From Bacteriovoracaceae bacterium (GTDB lineage: Bacteria > Bdellovibrionota > Bacteriovoracia > Bacteriovoracales > Bacteriovoracaceae): 64,000 nt of DNA. A model generated the notes under the pieces. That model saw only the letters and a program-made list of their open reading frames with translations. It did no database searches and had not been told where the DNA came from. Each line of letters starts with the position of its first letter. Positions within the stretch are counted from its first letter, which is position 1. The stretch spans positions 1 to 64,000 of the forward strand of contig JABFRR010000018.1 in NCBI GenBank assembly GCA_013141065.1. The letters are read 5' to 3'. This document shows, one piece after another, positions 35,466 to 43,797 of the stretch. The translations under genes were made by a program, and so were the position numbers.

Positions 35466-38369
35466 ATGAAAAATAATAAAATTGCATTGATCTTACTACA
35501 AACCTTAATTGCTTTTAGCTCACAAGCTGAAGTATCAATTTCAGATCCATTTTACTCTAAGCAATGGCCAATGAAAAATTCAGGTCAAGTTATTTTAAAA
35601 AATATTTCTGATCTCGAACGAGTTCAGGTCAAAGGTGTTCCTGGAGTTGACATTAATTGGGTTGATACTGAAAAAGTAACGACTTCCAAAAAAGAATTAG
35701 TTGTCGCAGTCATTGATAGCGGCGTGGATGTTGATCATCCAGACCTTAAAGGACGTATTTGGTTTAATGATAAAATTTGTTCTCCGGAAGTAAGTACTCC
35801 AAATAGGGCCTGTAATGGTTTTAATTTTATCGATAACAACACAATTTTAACAGATGACATCGGTCACGGCACTCATGTCGCCGGACTCATTGCTGCCAAC
35901 AGAAATTCAATTGGTATTGCAGGTGCTGCTGACTCTCGAATTAAAATCATGCCATTAAAATTTGTTAATAGCCAAGTGACTTCTTTTACCTATAACGGCA
36001 AAGTGATCACAGACATGATTGCAGACGCTATGATTTTTGCGGTTAAAAATGGAGCTGAGGTCATTAACTTAAGCCTTGGTTGGCCTAAATTAATTGATTT
36101 GCCGAAAGTGCGTAAAGCTTTTGAGTTGGCCGAAGAAAATAATGTAATTGTTATTGCTGCTTCAGGAAATAACAGTAAGGACCTTCCACTTTTTCCTTGC
36201 AGTTACGAAAACGTTATTTGTGTTGGAGCTATCGACAATAGGGGGGAGTTAACTGATTTTGCCAACTATGGTTCAAAAGTTGATATCGTCGCACCAGGGG
36301 ATTCAATCATCAGTACTTACCCAAGAATGCTGGAGTCACGCGTTCTGAGAATTAAAAACTATGAGTCTAAGAGAGGCTCGAGCCAAGCTTCTCCTTTTGT
36401 TGCTGCAGCAGTGGCAAATTTAAAATTGCTTCATCCCGGACTTACTAATGATCAAGTGAGAAGTTTACTTTTTAGAAGCTCTAGAAAACTACCTACTTCT
36501 AGTGGTTCTCGATTCACAAAGTTTGGATTACTCGACATGAAGGCCTTGTTGGATTTAGCGAATGAAGAATATACAGAAGAAGGCAATGTCGCGAAGCCAT
36601 TTATTAATCCTCAGTTAAAATCTCTTACTGAAATAAAATTTAAAGCTTTAGATCGCAAGTTTAATTTTGTTTTAGACTTAAAAAATCTTTCAAACAAAAA
36701 AACTTCAAGCAAAGTTTGTCTAAAAACTGAGAACACCGCTATTGTCATTGATCAAAAATGTTTTTCAGCTATTTTTGAAGAAAATCAAAAAATTGTAAGT
36801 CTACCTATATCTGGAAATATTGAAAATTTAAATTTGGATTCACATATTAATTTTGAAATCAGTATCGATAAAAATGTCTATCAAACCAGCTTGGTTTTTA
36901 GTCGTGACTTAACAAATGACAATCAATTAATTTCTCAATCTTTGGGGCGGGCCAGCTTTGAAGACATGGGAGTAATCGCCGGAGAGCGCAGACTTTCTCG
37001 CATGACCAGGGTCTTTGATAAACATAAGCGTATTAATTATCCAGAATATTTTTATCTAGAAAAATTAAAACAAACTGAAACTCAGACCTTAGTTTCCTTA
37101 CTTACAAAATCCGGAGATCAGTTTGCCGTAAAATCGATAAGCCTTCCTAAGGTCAATCGAGTTCTTTCTATTCATAGACAAGATATTAACCTCGATGGAA
37201 AAATCGATTATTTCCTCTATGCTTTATCAAATAAAAAAGATGAACTTCTCTTTTTTATTTTGGATGAAAAACTAAATCCATTATTTAAATCGCACCTCTT
37301 TTGGAGTTTTAAATTATCAACTTTTGAAGGTTTGCCAATTGAGGGTGGAGTTGAAAAGTTTGAATGGTTGAAAATTCAAAATTCTGCACTTGGAACAATA
37401 CTTGTGCCTTCCCTTTATCGTAGTTATACAATGCCAGAAATTGATAACTCTAAACTTATCAGTGAGCGAGTTATCGGTATAACACCTCATCAGTTCTATT
37501 TAAATCCAGTTGAAAACGCTGGTCGTATTGAAATTGAATTGAGAGTTATTGATTCAGTAAAAACTGTAAAAACTCTAGAGAAAAAATTAGGAATTTCAAA
37601 TTCATTTGATACAAAGACATTACTCGTACAAAAGCCATTTCCACAAACTGAAAACGAGAGTCGTCAGGGAGTTATTCGCTCTTTAGTTGTCGTCGATGAA
37701 GACGGCGTAGGAAAACTTAGTGAAGTGACATGGAATGCAACTGACTCTAACTCGATAAAAATCACGAGTCTAACGACTGAAAGTGAAATTAGTCAGTCTC
37801 TCCAGTATCCTATCGTTAACAGTCAGTCTGGAGAAATTATTGCTGACTCCATATTTACGACACTTCTGAATCGTTCACGTGCAGAGTTTTTGGTTAAAAA
37901 AGAAGCTGACATTGGTTCTATGTCTCAACTGAAAGATAATTGGGAAAATCCTATCATCTCACTTATGGCCACCTTTGAATCATTAACTGGTCTTACCTAT
38001 TTTGTAGAAAGCCGTGCGACGGTTACAATGCTTCGTGCCAATGGCGCCAAAGCTGTCTTGCCAGTTTATCGAGATTCTAGTTTTCCCGGACAAAGCTTTT
38101 CTGAAACGCTTACGCCAATAATTGCAGAGGGACGTCCTGGCATTTATATTAATTCAACTTTGATTTACGGCGAACGTCTTTACAGCATGATAGATACACA
38201 ATCGCAGGGATTTATTAGGCCCTTGAGTCTTTCCATTGCGATTCCAGCCGGGTGTATCCCTTTATTGCCGGAGACTTTAGGAGATAAAACCTTGGTGCAT
38301 TATACATTTTTGTGCATTGACTCCTCTAAGGAAGTCTCAATGAAATTTCTTCCTATGTCGCAGCTTTAG
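35466..38369 (+). CDS. Secreted S8 (subtilisin-like) serine protease
   Basis: A 967-aa protein with a signal peptide (KIALILLQTLIAFSSQA). Its catalytic domain spans about residues 75-355: VAVIDSGVDVDHPDL with Asp84, DIGHGTHVAGLIAANRN with His134, oxyanion ASGNNS with Asn234, and RGSSQASPFVAAAVANL with Ser305. There is no pro-region of usual length before the catalytic domain. The C-terminal 600 residues are an extension without a recognised domain. It shows beta-rich segments and DINLDGKIDYFLYAL, similar to FG-GAP/integrin-type repeats. It follows the 1031-aa gene by 12 bp. Confidence 0.9.
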   Translation: MKNNKIALILLQTLIAFSSQAEVSISDPFYSKQWPMKNSGQVILKNISDLERVQVKGVPGVDINWVDTEKVTTSKKELVVAVIDSGVDVDHPDLKGRIWFNDKICSPEVSTPNRACNGFNFIDNNTILTDDIGHGTHVAGLIAANRNSIGIAGAADSRIKIMPLKFVNSQVTSFTYNGKVITDMIADAMIFAVKNGAEVINLSLGWPKLIDLPKVRKAFELAEENNVIVIAASGNNSKDLPLFPCSYENVICVGAIDNRGELTDFANYGSKVDIVAPGDSIISTYPRMLESRVLRIKNYESKRGSSQASPFVAAAVANLKLLHPGLTNDQVRSLLFRSSRKLPTSSGSRFTKFGLLDMKALLDLANEEYTEEGNVAKPFINPQLKSLTEIKFKALDRKFNFVLDLKNLSNKKTSSKVCLKTENTAIVIDQKCFSAIFEENQKIVSLPISGNIENLNLDSHINFEISIDKNVYQTSLVFSRDLTNDNQLISQSLGRASFEDMGVIAGERRLSRMTRVFDKHKRINYPEYFYLEKLKQTETQTLVSLLTKSGDQFAVKSISLPKVNRVLSIHRQDINLDGKIDYFLYALSNKKDELLFFILDEKLNPLFKSHLFWSFKLSTFEGLPIEGGVEKFEWLKIQNSALGTILVPSLYRSYTMPEIDNSKLISERVIGITPHQFYLNPVENAGRIEIELRVIDSVKTVKTLEKKLGISNSFDTKTLLVQKPFPQTENESRQGVIRSLVVVDEDGVGKLSEVTWNATDSNSIKITSLTTESEISQSLQYPIVNSQSGEIIADSIFTTLLNRSRAEFLVKKEADIGSMSQLKDNWENPIISLMATFESLTGLTYFVESRATVTMLRANGAKAVLPVYRDSSFPGQSFSETLTPIIAEGRPGIYINSTLIYGERLYSMIDTQSQGFIRPLSLSIAIPAGCIPLLPETLGDKTLVHYTFLCIDSSKEVSMKFLPMSQL

Positions 38370-38378
38370 TGATAAATT

Positions 38379-38453
38379 TCCCCCTGTTTTAAAAAACATA
38401 CTCGTTCTATGGCAATGGTGCCATGGGACCTAATTTTTATTAGTCCAGGGGGA
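38379..38453 (+). promoter_or_regulatory. Structured leader that can sequester the rpsF-rpsR ribosome-binding site
   Basis: TCCCCCTG (38379-38386) can pair with CAGGGGGA (38446-38453), which contains the Shine-Dalgarno of the fused gene. Inside lie two further hairpins: ATGGCA-ATGG-TGCCAT (38409-38424) and GGAC-C-TAAT with ATTAGTCC, which has a single C bulge. This arrangement could allow autoregulation by the S6:S18 product, as is known for S6:S18 leaders in other bacteria. The conserved CCG element of that motif was not identified. Confidence 0.5.
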
Positions 38454-38456
38454 TTT

Positions 38457-39101
38457 ATGATTTATGAGTTGTCAGTAGTGACAAAGCCGGAGCTTGGCGC
38501 AGAAGCTCACGCACAGATCGCAGAGATCGTTAAAGACACACTTAAAGGTTTCGAAGGGGAACTTTTAATTGCTGATGATTGGGGAAGATTACTTCTTGCT
38601 CAACCATATGCAAATGGTTCAAAACACGGTCACTTCCATTACTTTATGTACAAGTCGAACACTCAAGCTAACACTGAGTTAACTAGACGATTTGGTATCA
38701 ATGAAGGTGTAATGCGTTCAGCAATGTTCAACATTGGTGTTGACGCTGCAAAAGACGAATTAGTAAAAAACTTCAAAACTCCACTTTCAAAAGCTCACCG
38801 TGGTTCAGTTCTTGATAACAAGACTGACGATGATGATGAAGCTGGATTTGAAGACATGGAAGATGACAGACGTAAATTTGCTAAGAGAAAATCTTGTTGG
38901 TTTACAGCTAAGAAAATTAAAGCAGATTGGAAAGATCCTCAAACTTGGAACTGGTTAGTTTCAGAGTTCGGAAAAATTTCTCCAGCTCGCGTTTCTGGTA
39001 TTTCTAAAAAACACCAGAGATTTGCCAACACAGCAATTAAGCAAGCAAGAAATCTTGGGATTTCAAGTTACCTATCTAACCACACGGCTGATAGAGCTTA
39101 A
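38457..39101 (+). CDS. Fused ribosomal proteins bS6-bS18
   Basis: A single 214-aa ORF. Residues 1-100 match bS6 (MIYELSVVTKPELGAEAH, LLIADDWGRLLLAQPY, TRRFGINEGVMRSAMF). Residues 138-214 match bS18 (RRKFAKRKSCWFTAKKIKA, FGKISPARVSGISKKHQR, then AIKQARNLGIS). An acidic linker (DNKTDDDDEAGFEDMEDD) joins them. bS6 and bS18 form a heterodimer on the 30S platform and are usually separate neighbouring genes, so a fusion is unusual. GGGGGATTT precedes the ATG at 38457; an in-frame ATG at 38409 lies in the leader. The following genes are DUF2232, rplI and dnaB. Confidence 0.9.
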   Translation: MIYELSVVTKPELGAEAHAQIAEIVKDTLKGFEGELLIADDWGRLLLAQPYANGSKHGHFHYFMYKSNTQANTELTRRFGINEGVMRSAMFNIGVDAAKDELVKNFKTPLSKAHRGSVLDNKTDDDDEAGFEDMEDDRRKFAKRKSCWFTAKKIKADWKDPQTWNWLVSEFGKISPARVSGISKKHQRFANTAIKQARNLGISSYLSNHTADRA

Positions 39102-39119
39102 TTTTTGAGTATAAAGTAA

Positions 39120-40127
39120 ATGACTAAGTTAGAACCAAGTTCACAATTATTTGATAGAGTCTCAACAGTTCCAAAACTGTTGTTTCTTGCCGTCATGACA
39201 ATTGCACTTTGTTCTTTCGCGCCAATGAGTGTGTTTGCTCCAGTTCCTCTCGCTATCGCTTTTTTACTGTATGGACGCTTAATCACGTTTGCAGTCGGCT
39301 TCTTTAGCGTAGGCTTACTCTGGGGAGCAGCTTTGATGGTGAAAGGTTTCCCTAGTCATGTGATACAGATGTATATTGTGGCCTTTCTTTTTGCGGTTCT
39401 TGTTGCTGAAATACTCTTTCGTAACATTAATCCAGTAAAAGGATTGATTAACACAGGATTAATTCTGGTGATTTTATTTGGTTCAATGTTGATTGCATTT
39501 GATCGATTAAGTCCAACTTCACTCAAGGGAGAAATAAGTCAGACGGTTTCAACTGTAATGATGCAGCTTAAAAAAAATAAGCAACAATCGACGGATATTT
39601 CCGCTGAGGATGAGAGAGCTTTTGATGATTTCGTAAATAAGCCTGAAGTGCTGACAAATGAGATTTATAGCTCACTGCCTTTGATTGTTTTTATCTTCTC
39701 ATACTTTGGATTGTGGATCAGTTTGTATGTCACTCTTCGCAATTCAGTCGTATGGAGATACAAGGTCTCTTATGCTTTTAATCTTAAAGATTTGACTTAT
39801 TTTAAAGTGCCTGATTTTTTCGTTTATCCATTAATCTTTTCAATGATTTTACTCGTTGGAGCTGATTATGGATTACCGCCGGGATCCGAAGTTATAGGTC
39901 GCAACCTTTTATATTGTCTTGGAGTTTTTTATTTATTCCAAGGTTTTGGAGTCTACAATGACTTCTTGAAATATTTAAAGATTGGCGGATTTGTAAAAAC
40001 TTTATTTATTGCTTTTACGCTAATTCTGGCATCAAAGTTCCTGGCACTTGTAGGAATTTTTGATTTATGGTTTGATTTTAGAAAATTTTTTATAAATAGA
40101 AAAAAAGATGAAGGAGATACTATATGA
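39120..40127 (+). CDS. DUF2232/YybS-like integral membrane protein
   Basis: A 335-aa protein with about eight hydrophobic segments, beginning KLLFLAVMTIALCSFAPM and ending FIAFTLILASKFLALVGIF. Its place between the bS6/bS18 gene and rplI parallels the Firmicute yybS (DUF2232) genes located near rplI and dnaB. Its stop overlaps the rplI start (ATGA), so it is translationally linked. Its role is not known; a transport or membrane-organising role has been suggested for the family. Confidence 0.65.
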   Translation: MTKLEPSSQLFDRVSTVPKLLFLAVMTIALCSFAPMSVFAPVPLAIAFLLYGRLITFAVGFFSVGLLWGAALMVKGFPSHVIQMYIVAFLFAVLVAEILFRNINPVKGLINTGLILVILFGSMLIAFDRLSPTSLKGEISQTVSTVMMQLKKNKQQSTDISAEDERAFDDFVNKPEVLTNEIYSSLPLIVFIFSYFGLWISLYVTLRNSVVWRYKVSYAFNLKDLTYFKVPDFFVYPLIFSMILLVGADYGLPPGSEVIGRNLLYCLGVFYLFQGFGVYNDFLKYLKIGGFVKTLFIAFTLILASKFLALVGIFDLWFDFRKFFINRKKDEGDTI

Positions 40128-40738
40128 AAGTTATTTTGACTGAAAAAGTTCCTGCTTTAGGGAACATCGGGGAAATCGTAAACGTTTCAGCAGGACACGC
40201 GAGAAACTATTTAGTTCCAAACGGATTGGCAATGGTTGCTGACGAAGGGAATAAAAAATTATTAGCAGCTCAACAAAAAAGCTTAGGTAAAAAAATCCAA
40301 GCACAAAAAGATGCAGCTAATGAAATTAAGAAAAAAGTAGAAGGATTAACTCTTGAACTTATTAAAAAAGTTGGAGCATCTGGAAAACTTTTTGGAACAG
40401 TTACAAACGCTGAACTTTCTAAAGAATTAGAAAACAAAGGTGTTCTTGTTGAAAGAAGACTTATCCACTTAGAGTCCCCAATTAAAGGTCTTGGAACATT
40501 TACTGCAAAAGCAAAAATTTTCCAAGATATTGAAGCGACTTTCAAAGTAAGAGTTTCAATTGATCCTAAGCAAGCAGAAGAGTTAAAAGTAGCTCAAGAA
40601 GAGGCATTAAAAGCAGCAGAAGCTCGTAAGAAAGCAGCAGCTGAATTGAAAGCTTCAGGTGAAACTGCAACTCCAGTCGCTGAAATGACTGAAGAGCAAA
40701 GATTGAAAATGGAAGTTGATAAACTTTTAAGATCTTAA
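40124..40738 (+). CDS. rplI: Ribosomal protein bL9 with long C-terminal tail
   Basis: A 204-aa protein. The first 148 residues are a normal bL9: MKVILTEKVPALGNIGEIVNV, GHARNYLVPNGLAMVA, a central connecting helix, and FGTVTNAELSKELENKGV in the C-terminal rRNA-binding domain. The last about 55 residues form a Lys/Ala/Glu-rich helix (EEALKAAEARKKAAAELKA) not present in E. coli bL9. AAGGAGATACT gives a good ribosome-binding site. It is followed by a terminator before dnaB. Confidence 0.92.
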   Translation: MKVILTEKVPALGNIGEIVNVSAGHARNYLVPNGLAMVADEGNKKLLAAQQKSLGKKIQAQKDAANEIKKKVEGLTLELIKKVGASGKLFGTVTNAELSKELENKGVLVERRLIHLESPIKGLGTFTAKAKIFQDIEATFKVRVSIDPKQAEELKVAQEEALKAAEARKKAAAELKASGETATPVAEMTEEQRLKMEVDKLLRS

Positions 40739-40764
40739 TTTTTTCGAACAGAAGTGATAGCATA

Positions 40765-40798
40765 AGAAGGACCTCGATTTAGAGGTCCTTCTTTTTTT
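40765..40798 (+). terminator. Intrinsic terminator after rplI
   Basis: AGAAGGACCTC (40765-40775) pairs with GAGGTCCTTCT (40782-40792) around GATTTA, followed by T7. It separates rplI from dnaB. Confidence 0.9.
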
Positions 40799-40809
40799 GA
40801 GGCGACTTT

Positions 40810-42156
40810 ATGGCAGCAAATCCTAACAATCATAACGAACTTCCCCATGACCTCTTGGCCGAAAAAGCCTTGGTTGGTTGTTTGATTATTGATGGGACAG
40901 CTTTTGATGAAATCTCAAATTTACAAATTGATGGTGATCAATTTTATGATCCAAGATACGGCCGCGTTTTTGATGTAATTAGAGATCTTTCACTCGCCAA
41001 CAGAGCGATCGATTTCATTACCGTTTGTAATAGGCTTAAAGATCAAGGAAAACTTGAAGAAGTTGGCGGAGAATCTTTTGTATCTTCCTTAACTGAAGAT
41101 CAAGCCTCATCGGCTAACGTCTACGAGTACGCTAAAATTGTTAAAGATAAATTTTCCATGCGAGAAATTATCAAAACGGCCATGAGAGTTGTTCAAATGG
41201 GAATGACTTTTACGGGTGATACCGAAGATTTTATTCAAGATGTAGAATCAAAATTTTTTAATCTAACTAATGATGCCAAAACTGGTGGAATGGTGAAATT
41301 AAATGCGACATTAAAACAAAATTTAAAAGAACTAGAAGATACGACTAGACTCATGGGTGAAATCTCTGGACTCTCAACTGGATATCCACGCCTAGATGAA
41401 TTACTTCTTGGAATGCAGCCAGGTCAGCTTATTGTCCTCGCAGCTCGTCCAGCTATGGGAAAAACTTCTCTTGCCTTAAATGTGGCGGTCAGTTCATGTA
41501 TTCAATCAGGCTTGCCAGTAGCTATTTTTTCTCTCGAGATGTTAGCGACCGAATTATCGATGAGACTTCTTACGGGGAGAGCTAAGGTTGATTCTAAAAG
41601 AGTTAGGAAAAAAGCTTTCTTAGATACTGACCTTCGAAGTATCGCGAAAGCGACTCAAGAGCTTTCCTCTTTGCCAATTTTCATTAACGATTCAGGTAAT
41701 ACGACCATTCTGGATATTCAAAGTCAGTGCAGAAAAATTAAAGCAGATCAAGGCCTAGGCCTCATTGTTATCGATTACCTTCAGCTCATGGGATCAACTA
41801 GTAAAAATATTCAACGAGAGCAGCAGATTGCGGAAATTTCTCGTGGTCTAAAGACGATGGCAAAAGAACTAGGTTGCCCTGTAATTGCGCTTTCGCAGCT
41901 TAATAGAGGTGTCGAGTCACGGCCTAACAAAAGACCAACCACGGCTGACTTACGTGAGTCTGGAGCTATTGAGCAGGATGCAGACATTGTCATGTTTGTT
42001 TATCGAGATGAAGTCTATTATCCAGATACAAAAGAGCCTGGTGTCGCCGAGATTATCATTGGTAAAAATCGGGCCGGTGAAATTGGAACAGCCAAATTGG
42101 CTTGGGTAGGAGCTTATACAAGCTTTGAAAACTTAGCTCATCACCGTGACGGATAA
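40810..42156 (+). CDS. dnaB: Replicative DNA helicase DnaB
   Basis: A 448-aa hexameric helicase that unwinds the fork. The N-terminal domain starts LPHDLLAEKALVGCLIIDG. RecA-like motifs follow: Walker A ARPAMGKTS at 212-220, Walker B LIVIDYLQLM, and a DnaB signature around VIALSQLNRGVESRPNKRP, then DLRESGAIEQDADIVMF. The C-terminus GTAKLAWVGAYTSFENL is typical. There is no intein. Its end overlaps the start of the next gene by 11 bp. Confidence 0.96.
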   Translation: MAANPNNHNELPHDLLAEKALVGCLIIDGTAFDEISNLQIDGDQFYDPRYGRVFDVIRDLSLANRAIDFITVCNRLKDQGKLEEVGGESFVSSLTEDQASSANVYEYAKIVKDKFSMREIIKTAMRVVQMGMTFTGDTEDFIQDVESKFFNLTNDAKTGGMVKLNATLKQNLKELEDTTRLMGEISGLSTGYPRLDELLLGMQPGQLIVLAARPAMGKTSLALNVAVSSCIQSGLPVAIFSLEMLATELSMRLLTGRAKVDSKRVRKKAFLDTDLRSIAKATQELSSLPIFINDSGNTTILDIQSQCRKIKADQGLGLIVIDYLQLMGSTSKNIQREQQIAEISRGLKTMAKELGCPVIALSQLNRGVESRPNKRPTTADLRESGAIEQDADIVMFVYRDEVYYPDTKEPGVAEIIIGKNRAGEIGTAKLAWVGAYTSFENLAHHRDG

Positions 42157-43321
42157 ATCTTTCTTCACAATTATTCCCTACAAAAATAAATTGCTTAAGT
42201 TTCAAAAGCCTACCAGGGCGATTGCTTATTATAAAAATTTTCAGCTGAATTTATTAACAGGTGAAAAATCCCAGACAAGTTTAGAAAGTTGGATGCAGAC
42301 TTTGCATTTTGAACTTTATAATCATTGTGAAAAAAATAGGTTTATTCACTTGTTTTATGAATGTGGGTATTTATTTGAAGAGCATAGCAACTTAATTAAT
42401 GAAGATGACTTGTTGGCCTTAGATTTAACTTATGGGCTTGTGACTGATTTCGAATTAAATCCATCATCAAAAGTCATTAAACTCAATTTAAAAGAAGGCC
42501 CTAATTTTAAAGATTATGAAAAGAAATTTAATCAAGGATATAGGGAACTTTTAGAGGGTAACTGTTATCAATTTAATTTAACTGAAAATTTTTGTTATCA
42601 ATTTAAAGACAATTATACTCCAATGGATTTTCTTTCAAAGTTATGGCGAGACCCCTCCAAAAGAGGAGCTTATGCATCAGCGACTTTTATCGGCAGCATG
42701 AATAAATTTTTTCTCAGCAATTCACCAGAATGCTTATTTCAGTATGAAAAAGGTGAATTAGTTACTCGTCCGATCAAAGGAACTTTTAAGCGGCAAACTC
42801 ATTCAATTAAAGAAACTAAGTATCTTTGGAAAAAACTTATCAATGATAAAAAATCTCAAGCAGAGCTTTACATGATTACTGATTTGATGAGAAACGATCT
42901 TGCCCGTATTGATCTGCCAAATGCAACTGTTACAAAAATGAAAGCCCCACTTATTGTTCCTGGTCTTATTCATCAGTATTCTGAAATAAAAATTCACCTA
43001 CGAAGACATGTCAGTCTAAAAGACATAGTCATTAAAATGTTTCCTGGCGGTAGTATCACCGGTGCGCCGAAAAAAAGAGTCATGGGGATTTTGCATACTT
43101 TGGAAAATCGCACGAGAGGTTTTTATTGTGGTTCAACAATTGTGCTTGCTCCAAAAATTGCCATGGCCTCAATTAATATTCGATCAAGTGTTATAGATTT
43201 TATAACTCACGAGCTTTCTTACCAGGCAGGGGGAGGAATTACTCTTTTAAGTACAGCGGAAAATGAATTTGAAGAGCTCTATCTTAAGCATGACAGTTAT
43301 CTAACACTTCTAACTCTATAA
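42146..43321 (+). CDS. pabB: PabB-type chorismate-binding enzyme (aminodeoxychorismate synthase component I)
   Basis: A 391-aa protein starting with GTG at 42146. The C-terminal chorismate domain has TRPIKGTFKRQ with Lys211, the lysine that forms a covalent intermediate in PabB (anthranilate synthases usually have PIAGT). It also has MFPGGSITGAPKKRVM, IRSSVIDF and GGGITLLSTAENEFEE. This fits the folate branch (4-amino-4-deoxychorismate). The N-terminal region is short and divergent. It overlaps dnaB by 11 bp. No pabA or pabC is in this window. Confidence 0.85.
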   Translation: MTDKSFFTIIPYKNKLLKFQKPTRAIAYYKNFQLNLLTGEKSQTSLESWMQTLHFELYNHCEKNRFIHLFYECGYLFEEHSNLINEDDLLALDLTYGLVTDFELNPSSKVIKLNLKEGPNFKDYEKKFNQGYRELLEGNCYQFNLTENFCYQFKDNYTPMDFLSKLWRDPSKRGAYASATFIGSMNKFFLSNSPECLFQYEKGELVTRPIKGTFKRQTHSIKETKYLWKKLINDKKSQAELYMITDLMRNDLARIDLPNATVTKMKAPLIVPGLIHQYSEIKIHLRRHVSLKDIVIKMFPGGSITGAPKKRVMGILHTLENRTRGFYCGSTIVLAPKIAMASINIRSSVIDFITHELSYQAGGGITLLSTAENEFEELYLKHDSYLTLLTL

Positions 43322-43458
43322 AATTACTCGATTCTAATAAAAACTTACATTCCGACCAATATACTTAAGAATGATTGACACTGTTTTCTTACAATCGATA
43401 TGATTTTTTTGCGTCATAGAAATTGACTTTTTAGTCCAAAAAAATCTTCTTAAAGGAT

Positions 43459-43474
43459 GTCGACGGATCGACAG
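43459..43474. repeat. Short hairpin TGTCGA-CGGA-TCGACA
   Basis: A perfect 6-bp inverted repeat with a 4-nt loop, 44 bp before the small gene at 43518. It might be an operator. It lies in the 196-bp gap after pabB, which otherwise shows nothing recognisable. Confidence 0.4.
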
Positions 43475-43517
43475 AGATTAAGCGGAAGGGCTAATAAAAT
43501 AGACAAAGGAGTGTTGA

Positions 43518-43712
43518 ATGGGAGCTTTAGGTTTAAAGGAAATAGGTAAACCAGACTCGTCAGAAGCTGAAGTCTCATTAGGTAGCCTGGCTGAATTAAC
43601 GGGATTTCCTATTGATTACATTAAGAGAGAGTTAATCTTAAAAGATGACCAGGATCTTAGTGTTGAAGAGTTGAGAGCGAAAGTTCTCGCTTACTTGAGC
43701 TCGAATTTTTAA
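43518..43712 (+). CDS. Small acidic protein, unknown
   Basis: A 64-aa protein preceded by AAAGGAGTGTTG. It contains LAELTGFPIDYIKRELILKD and SVEELRAKVLAYLSS, which look like two or three helices with an HTH-like flavour. No family is recognised. It is a monocistronic unit between pabB and a terminator. Confidence 0.6.
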   Translation: MGALGLKEIGKPDSSEAEVSLGSLAELTGFPIDYIKRELILKDDQDLSVEELRAKVLAYLSSNF

Positions 43713-43760
43713 ATTGTGTTATAGATAAACCTTTTGTCAGTAGGACTTTTGGTTTTATTT

Positions 43761-43793
43761 ACTAAAAAGCCTAGCTTATGCTAGGCTTTCTAG
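43761..43793 (+). terminator. Intrinsic terminator after the 64-aa gene
   Basis: AAAGCCTAGC pairs with GCTAGGCTTT around TTAT, with flanking ACTA/TAGT also paired. The T tract behind it is short, so it is a moderate terminator. Confidence 0.7.
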
Positions 43794-43797
43794 TTTT

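Noticed and set aside
38409-38456. Upstream in-frame start for the bS6-bS18 gene
   Set aside because: It would add 16 residues not found in bS6, lies in a hairpin and lacks a ribosome-binding site.
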